DNA from: VRUE01 sp963837695
Lineage (GTDB): Bacteria; Actinomycetota; Thermoleophilia; Solirubrobacterales; 70-9
Direction: 5' to 3'
NCBI GenBank assembly: GCA_963837695.1
Contig: CAWINZ010000005.1
Location: forward strand, 930,001-994,000
Length of the DNA: 64,000 nucleotides
Shown: positions 58,305-64,000 of the stretch, piece after piece
How the letters are laid out: the number at the start of each line of letters is the position of its first letter
Position numbering within the stretch: the first letter of the stretch is position 1
Program-made: the position numbers and the translations under genes
The notes under the pieces: generated by a model
What the model saw: the letters and a program-made list of their open reading frames with translations, nothing else
The model's database searches: none
What the model was told of the DNA's origin: nothing

Positions 58305-61300
58305 ATGCGTGCAGGATCAGGCAGAGACAGGTGCGTCATCGGGGCGCTCGAGGATCGGAGCCGCGGCTTCGGTCGGACGCTCGCGGTCTTCGCGATCGCC
58401 GTAATTGCCGCCCTCGCCCTCGCGCCCGCTGCGAGTGCGGACAGCCTCGGGCCGATCGATTTCGAGTCGCCGGCCTACTCCACCGGCAATATCAACACTC
58501 AGAACGGTTGGTCCAAGAGCGGCTCCTATGACGCGGCTGTCGCTTCTGTCGGCGATTTCGGTGCGGCCGCCGGCTACGGCTTTGGCGCGCAGGCGCTGCG
58601 GATCTCCAACGCGGTGACCACCGGCGCCTTCGGTGACCAGACCTTCAGCCCCGGGCCCGCCGAAGCGGCGGGCGAGAGTGGGCCCCGCTCCCATTTCGGG
58701 GCGGGCTTCAAGATCGGCACGACCAAAGCCACCGAACAGAGCGGTCTGGCGCTGTCGGTCAGCCCCGACGCCGGCGACGGCTCGCGAATGAGCTACCTGC
58801 GCTTCGAGGACCAGGCGGGCGGCGTGCACGTCTTCTTCGACGACACCACCGACGTCAAACTCGGCGACGAAGCGGAATTCAACGAGACCGACATCGCCAC
58901 CCTGAGCCGCGCCGCCTCGCACACGATCCGTTTTTCGATCGACTTCCTGCCCGGCCCCGCTAATGACGTGGTCAAGATCTACATCGACGGCGCGCTCGCG
59001 TTCACCGGCACGACCTGGGAGGACTACTACCGCTACGACCCCGAACAGGCGGGCAACGGCAACGTCGTCCCCGACGTCTCCAAGCTCCTGTTCCGCGAGG
59101 CCGGGGGTCCGGTCCCCGCCAACGCTGGCCAGGGCTTCCTGATCGACGGCGTGGCGCTCGCCTCGAGCGCCACCTCGCCGGCGACGGTCAACGACGACAC
59201 GACCGGCTCCGGCCCGGCGGGATCGCACTGCGCGACGCCCGACTACTCGACGATCGGCGAAGCGGTGGCGGCGATGCCCGCCGGCTCGACGATCCTCGTC
59301 TGCGCCGGCGACTACGTAGAGAACGTCGTCGTGGACAAGCAGCTGACTATCCGCGGGACGGACGACGAATCCGTCGTCTACCCGGCGCTCGACGGGCCCG
59401 AATGCGCCGGAGCATCCCTGTGCCCGGGCGCCAGCAACGTCTTCCTCGTCCAGTCCAGCGACGTGACGATCGAACACCTCGCCGTCGACGGCGACAACCC
59501 GAACATCGACGGCAATGAAATCGAGGCCCGCAACGGGATCATCACCGACCACACGCTGGGCGTGTTCGACGCCCTCGACGTCAATCACACGACGGTGCGC
59601 AACATCTTCCTGCGCGGCATCTACGCCTCCAGCGGCGGCAGCTTCTCCTTCGACCACGACACGGTCGAACACGTCGCCTCCGATCCGGCCTCGATCGCGA
59701 TTTTCAACTTCGGCGGCTCCGGCTCGATGACGAACAACGTCGTCAGCGACGCCAACGACGCGATCTCGTCCAACCACTCGCGCGGCGTGACGATGACCGG
59801 CAACACGATCACCGACGCCGGCAGCGGCCTGCACACCGACAACGCCGGCGACGGCGGAGGCTCCGCCGACGAGATCGCCGACAACACGGTCAGTGAATGC
59901 AAGCAGGACGGCTACGGCGTCTGGGTCTTCGTCCCCTACATCGCGCCGAGCGTCCACGACAACACGGTGACCGGCTGCGCGTTCGGCCTCGGCGCCTTCG
60001 GCGGCAAGTTCCCCTCGGGCTCGCCGGTCACGCCCGTCTTCACCCACAATGTCGTCGACGGGACCGGGGCAACTGTCTCGGGTGGTACGACCGTCGGTGC
60101 CTGGCTGGACACGACCACGTTCGGGTACGGCGAAACCGACAACAGCGTCCAGCTGACGGCCGACACGATCAGCAACTTCGACGAAGGGGTGTACCTGGGC
60201 GAGGCCGGCGGCGCGAACTTGACGGCGAGCGGAGCCTTCAACCGCATCGTCAACAACACCGCGGCGATCAACTCGGCCGCGGGCACGGTCGGCAACTTCG
60301 AGAACAACTGGTGGGGCTGTAACCAGGGGCCCGGCGATCCGGGTTGTGGCACCGCTTCCGGCCCCGCCGACTTCGATCCCTGGCTGGTGCTTGGCATCTC
60401 CGCCGCACCGCCGAGCATCGCCGGCGGCGGCGAATCGACGATCACCGCCGACCTGACGCACAACTCGAACGGCGCCGCTGCGGGGACGCAGTTCCCGGAT
60501 GGAGTCGGCGCCGGCTTCGCGACGAACTACGGCTCGATCGCCCCTCCGTCGCAGTCGACCTCCGCCGGCCAGGCCTCGAGCCTGTTGACCGGTGGCCCCG
60601 GTCCCGGCGGTGCCCACGTCAGCACCACGGTCGACAACCAGACCGTCAGCCTCAACGTCCACATCGGCAACGTGGGCTATGTGGTCAACGACGACACCAC
60701 CGGCCCGGGCCCGGGCGGCGCCGACTGCGAACACCCGGACTTCGAAACGATCCAGGAAGCGGTCGACAGTGTGCCGGCGAAAGCGACGATTCTCGTCTGC
60801 GCCGGCACGTACACCGAACAGGTCGACATTCCCAAGGCGCTGACCGTGAGGGGCGCGGGCGAGGGTCTGACGACGATCAGCTCACCGCCGATCAAATCGA
60901 TGGCGAACAACTTCGGCGCGCTGGTGGGTGGCGGCAGCGACCGCCGTCCGATCGTCCTCGCCCACGGCGCTCCGGTCAACATCCGCGATCTCACGGTCGA
61001 CGGGCACGGGGCTCTGGGCGGCGCATGCTCGCCCGGCTTCTACGGAGTCGCCTACTTCAACGCCGGCGGTACCGTCAGCGGGGTAGAGGTCAAGGACATC
61101 CGCGACGAACCGCTCAACGGCTGCCAGACCGGCCTCGGCATCTACAACCTGAACCGGGACCATGTCGTGCGGGGCTGGACCGTCACCAACAGCCTCTTCA
61201 CCGGCTTCCAGAAGAACGGGATCACGGCAAACGAACCCGGGCTCGACGCGACGATCTCCAACAACACCGTGCACGGGGCGGGACCCGCGCCGATCGCGCA

Positions 61301-64000
61301 GAACCTGATCCAGATCGGCTTCGGCGCGGGCGGGGTCGTGCGCAACAACAGCCTCGACGGCGCCCAGTGCGATCTGGCGACGCCCGTCTGCGACGGCGAT
61401 CCGGTCTTTGGCGTGCAGTCGACGGGGGTCCTGCTGTTCGAAGCTCCCGATGGGACCGAGGTGTCCGGCAACCAGATCTCCAGCAGCGATGCCGGCATCC
61501 TCGACAGCGTCGGCAGCGGCGTCCACGTCGTCGCCGGCAACCAGCTGTCGGGCAACCGCTACGAGGGTCTCTTCGTCGACTCGGCGAAGACGGAAGCGCA
61601 CGGCAACCGGATCGCCGGCGGCGATTTCGGCGCGGTCGCGGTCTCCTACGCCGGCCCGCCGGACACGATGCCGACGTTGGATCTGTCGGGCAACACGATC
61701 ACCGGCGCCTCGGTGGCCGGGATCGCCGCTCTGCGCGATGACAGCACCACCGGAGACCCTCACCTGACCGCCCACTTCAACCGGATCGCCGGAAACGCGG
61801 TCGGGCTTGACAACGCGGGGGCGGGGGCCGAAGGATTCGGCGGGGTCGGCTCGATCGACGCCGAGAACAACTGGTGGGGCTGCAACGCCGGGCCGGGCGG
61901 GCCGGGCTGCGACCCGGTTGCCGAGGAAGTTGCCGGGTCGGTGGACGCCTCGCCGTGGCTCGTGCTCGGCCTGACGGCGACTCCGTCGACCATCTACAAG
62001 GAACTCGGCCAGTCCCAGCTCCGCGCCGACCTGACCCATAACTCGTCCGGTGCCGTCGCGGGCAGCGGCTTCCCCGACGACACCGGGATCGCCTTCGCGA
62101 CCACCAAGGGCCTCGTGTTCCAGCCCGTGGATGCCACCGTTGACGGACGCGCCTCGTCCGTACTCGGGGCCGGCCCCGAACTCGGAATCGCCGACGTGAC
62201 GGCCAGCCTCGACAACGAGACCGTCCACGTCCCGGTCACGATCACCGAACCGCCAGAAGGCCCGGAAGGCGCCACCGGCGCTACGGGACCAACCGGCGCC
62301 ACGGGCGCCACGGGCGCAACGGGCGCCACTGGGGAACCGGGAGCCACCGGTTCGACGGGCGCAACGGGCTCAACCGGCGCCACGGGCACTACCGGCGCGA
62401 CTGGCGCAACCGGTTCAACCGGAGCAACGGGCGCAACCGGAGCCACCGGCTCCACCGGCGCCACCGGTCCAACGGGCGCTACCGGCTCGACGGGCGCAAC
62501 TGGCGCCACGGGTTCGACCGGCTCAACGGGCGCCACGGGCGCAACCGGCGCTACGGGCGCAACCGGCGCAACCGGCGCAACGGGCTCAACCGGCTCAACC
62601 GGCTCAACGGGCGCCACGGGCTCAACCGGCGCTACGGGTTCAACCGGCGCAACCGGCTCAACGGGCGCCACGGGCTCAACCGGCGCTACGGGTTCAACCG
62701 GCGCAACCGGCGCAACGGGTTCAACCGGCTCAACGGGCGCCACGGGCGCAACCGGCGCAACGGGTTCAACCGGCGCAACCGGCGCAACGGGTTCAACGGG
62801 CTCAACCGGTGCAACGGGCACGACGGGCGCAACGGGCGCCACGGGCTCAACCGGTGCCACGGGGTCGACCGGCGCAACCGGTCCAACCGGCGCTACGGGT
62901 TCAACGGGCGCAACCGGCGCAACCGGCGCTACGGGTTCAACCGGCGCCACGGGCTCGACGGGTGCCACGGGAGCTACCGGCTCGACGGGCGCAACCGGCG
63001 CTACGGGTTCAACGGGCTCAACCGGCGCCACGGGTTCGACCGGCTCAACGGGCTCAACTGGTGCCACGGGCGAAACTGGGCCTTCCGGCCCGACCGGTCC
63101 AACGGGAGCAACGGGCGCAACCGGAGCCACCGGCTCCACCGGCGCCACCGGTCCAACGGGCGCTACCGGCTCGACGGGCGCAACTGGCGCCACGGGTTCG
63201 ACCGGCTCAACGGGCGCCACGGGCTCAACCGGCGCTACGGGCGCAACCGGCGCAACGGGTTCAACGGGCTCAACCGGTGCAACGGGCACGACGGGCGCAA
63301 CCGGCGCAACCGGCTCAACCGGTGCCACGGGCGCAACCGGCGCAACCGGTGCCACCGGCTCCACCGGCGCCACCGGTCCAACGGGCGCTACCGGCTCGAC
63401 GGGCGCAACCGGTGCAACGGGCACGACGGGCTCAACCGGTGCAACGGGCTCAACCGGTGCAACGGGCACGACGGGCTCAACCGGTGCCACGGGGTCGACC
63501 GGCGCAACCGGTCCAACCGGCGCTACGGGTTCAACGGGCGCAACCGGCGCAACCGGTGCCACGGGGTCGACCGGCGCAACCGGCTCAACGGGTTCCACCG
63601 GTGCCACGGGCGCAACTGGCTCAACCGGAGCCACGGGCGAAACCGGACCTTCCGGCCCGACCGGTCCGACCGGCGGAACGGGCTCGACCGGGGTGTCCGG
63701 TCCCACGGGTCCGACCGGGAACACCGGCCCGAGTGGCAAACCGGTCTCGCTGGCCCTCAAACGCAAAATGTCCGTCAGCCTCCGGCGTCCCGCCGTGCGG
63801 GTTCGCAAAGGTAGGGCACCGGTGAAGCTGCGTTGCGCAGGCACCATTGCCAAGCGCTGCGTCGGCACCCTGGTCCTGCGTGCGGCAGGGACGTCGCGGA
63901 AGACCGTCTACTCGATTCGGCGTGGCCACAAGGCCATAGTGAAAGTGGCCCTGAGCCCCGGCCTGCTGCGCCTGCTGGCGACGGCGCGGGCCGACCACGG
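58305..64000 (+). CDS. Giant secreted protein: two parallel beta-helix modules plus collagen-like stalk (3' truncated by window)
   Basis: Open to the window edge, at least 1898 codons. Signal peptide (RTLAVFAIAVIAALALAPAA), an N-terminal beta-sandwich-like domain (about 48-290, GPIDFESPAYSTGN, HTIRFSIDFLPGP), then two homologous modules at about 296-790 and 793-1315, each opening with VNDDTTG and LVCAG-Y repeats of parallel beta-helix type and ending with NNWWGCN-GPG and LVLG...ITADLTHNSNG/LRADLTHNSSG. From residue 1319 on there are about 165 Gly-X-Y triplets, then a basic domain (KPVSLALKRKMSVSLRR, VKLRCAG). ATG 58305 follows AGAAGGAGG. Probably a surface adhesin. Confidence 0.9.
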   Translation, partial: MRAGSGRDRCVIGALEDRSRGFGRTLAVFAIAVIAALALAPAASADSLGPIDFESPAYSTGNINTQNGWSKSGSYDAAVASVGDFGAAAGYGFGAQALRISNAVTTGAFGDQTFSPGPAEAAGESGPRSHFGAGFKIGTTKATEQSGLALSVSPDAGDGSRMSYLRFEDQAGGVHVFFDDTTDVKLGDEAEFNETDIATLSRAASHTIRFSIDFLPGPANDVVKIYIDGALAFTGTTWEDYYRYDPEQAGNGNVVPDVSKLLFREAGGPVPANAGQGFLIDGVALASSATSPATVNDDTTGSGPAGSHCATPDYSTIGEAVAAMPAGSTILVCAGDYVENVVVDKQLTIRGTDDESVVYPALDGPECAGASLCPGASNVFLVQSSDVTIEHLAVDGDNPNIDGNEIEARNGIITDHTLGVFDALDVNHTTVRNIFLRGIYASSGGSFSFDHDTVEHVASDPASIAIFNFGGSGSMTNNVVSDANDAISSNHSRGVTMTGNTITDAGSGLHTDNAGDGGGSADEIADNTVSECKQDGYGVWVFVPYIAPSVHDNTVTGCAFGLGAFGGKFPSGSPVTPVFTHNVVDGTGATVSGGTTVGAWLDTTTFGYGETDNSVQLTADTISNFDEGVYLGEAGGANLTASGAFNRIVNNTAAINSAAGTVGNFENNWWGCNQGPGDPGCGTASGPADFDPWLVLGISAAPPSIAGGGESTITADLTHNSNGAAAGTQFPDGVGAGFATNYGSIAPPSQSTSAGQASSLLTGGPGPGGAHVSTTVDNQTVSLNVHIGNVGYVVNDDTTGPGPGGADCEHPDFETIQEAVDSVPAKATILVCAGTYTEQVDIPKALTVRGAGEGLTTISSPPIKSMANNFGALVGGGSDRRPIVLAHGAPVNIRDLTVDGHGALGGACSPGFYGVAYFNAGGTVSGVEVKDIRDEPLNGCQTGLGIYNLNRDHVVRGWTVTNSLFTGFQKNGITANEPGLDATISNNTVHGAGPAPIAQNLIQIGFGAGGVVRNNSLDGAQCDLATPVCDGDPVFGVQSTGVLLFEAPDGTEVSGNQISSSDAGILDSVGSGVHVVAGNQLSGNRYEGLFVDSAKTEAHGNRIAGGDFGAVAVSYAGPPDTMPTLDLSGNTITGASVAGIAALRDDSTTGDPHLTAHFNRIAGNAVGLDNAGAGAEGFGGVGSIDAENNWWGCNAGPGGPGCDPVAEEVAGSVDASPWLVLGLTATPSTIYKELGQSQLRADLTHNSSGAVAGSGFPDDTGIAFATTKGLVFQPVDATVDGRASSVLGAGPELGIADVTASLDNETVHVPVTITEPPEGPEGATGATGPTGATGATGATGATGEPGATGSTGATGSTGATGTTGATGATGSTGATGATGATGSTGATGPTGATGSTGATGATGSTGSTGATGATGATGATGATGATGSTGSTGSTGATGSTGATGSTGATGSTGATGSTGATGSTGATGATGSTGSTGATGATGATGSTGATGATGSTGSTGATGTTGATGATGSTGATGSTGATGPTGATGSTGATGATGATGSTGATGSTGATGATGSTGATGATGSTGSTGATGSTGSTGSTGATGETGPSGPTGPTGATGATGATGSTGATGPTGATGSTGATGATGSTGSTGATGSTGATGATGATGSTGSTGATGTTGATGATGSTGATGATGATGATGSTGATGPTGATGSTGATGATGTTGSTGATGSTGATGTTGSTGATGSTGATGPTGATGSTGATGATGATGSTGATGSTGSTGATGATGSTGATGETGPSGPTGPTGGTGSTGVSGPTGPTGNTGPSGKPVSLALKRKMSVSLRRPAVRVRKGRAPVKLRCAGTIAKRCVGTLVLRAAGTSRKTVYSIRRGHKAIVKVALSPGLLRLLATARADH
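62259..63743 (+). repeat. Collagen-like Gly-X-Y tract (about 165 triplets)
   Basis: From the first Gly codon at 62259 to the last triplet ending 63743 the 9-bp period holds throughout. Y is almost always Thr; X is Ala, Ser, Pro or Thr, with occasional Glu or Gly. Internal duplications exist: 62421-62540 is identical to 63105-63224 (120 bp, offset 684 = 76 triplets). Confidence 0.92.

Noticed and set aside
62259..63743. CRISPR-like array
   Set aside because: The repeats are 9-bp codon triplets without spacers and are coding.
62809..63825. Plus-strand frame of Arg/Ala/Gln/Pro repeats
   Set aside because: Out-of-frame reading of the same repeat tract; the collagen frame is the one continuous with the signal peptide.
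61994..63868. Long open frame on the minus strand encoding Pro-Val-Ala-Pro-Val-Glu repeats
   Set aside because: It is the antisense shadow of the collagen-like tract: the GGC-RCN-ACN triplets read backwards give stop-free PVxPVxP. No start signals or other domain.

Overview
The window is high-GC, gene-dense bacterial DNA that looks like an actinobacterium of the class Thermoleophilia (Solirubrobacterales-like). This rests on overall codon bias, on tRNA genes without an encoded CCA, and on very large secreted proteins with basic Lys/Arg/His-rich tails. Placement below class level is a guess, and all identifications are by motif reading without database searches.

Layout. 1-5.6 kb: housekeeping genes (argF 3' end, lgt, prmC, lysS) facing a cation-efflux transporter and an SDR oxidoreductase. 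5.6-6.6 kb: a tRNA-Glu gene with an oversized D-loop, a small toxin/antitoxin remnant and a decayed second copy of the tRNA, probably a relic island. 6.7-17.2 kb: small secreted and membrane proteins, tRNA-Val with a methyltransferase gene beginning at its last base, an FtsH-like AAA protease, an FHA-HTH regulator, an MBL-fold hydrolase and a secreted zinc-protease-like protein. 17.2-24.4 kb: a genomic island inserted in tRNA-Asp, bounded by a perfect 44-bp direct repeat. It carries a tyrosine integrase, an excisionase-like HTH protein, a vapBC pair, and a divergent metallophosphoesterase / DUF262 pair that is the best candidate here for an undescribed defence-type system.

25.2-29.4 kb: a methyltransferase, an ECF sigma factor, a TetR relic, two tandem S51-type peptidases and a ferritin. 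29.5-40.2 kb: an enolase-superfamily protein, a DAO-type FAD oxidase, a universal stress protein, an APC permease, a class III aminotransferase, a PucR-type regulator, alanine dehydrogenase and an aldehyde dehydrogenase. Together these could import an amine such as putrescine, transaminate it to pyruvate, recycle alanine and oxidise the resulting aldehyde. This stretch is peppered with long inverted repeats, two of which lie inside reading frames (the FAD oxidase and the alanine dehydrogenase tail).

40.3-58.1 kb: vapBC, a Ca-binding-repeat protein, an AAA ATPase with tandem palindromes upstream, a promoter with a 16-bp palindrome ahead of two giant secreted proteins, two nucleotidyltransferase-type toxin/antitoxin modules around tRNA-Thr, a frameshifted integrase, two divergent TetR-like proteins lacking their DNA-binding domain, and an acyl-CoA dehydrogenase. 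58.3 kb to the end: one open frame of at least 1898 codons encoding a secreted protein with two parallel beta-helix modules followed by about 165 Gly-X-Y triplets, almost all with Thr at Y. It runs off the window.
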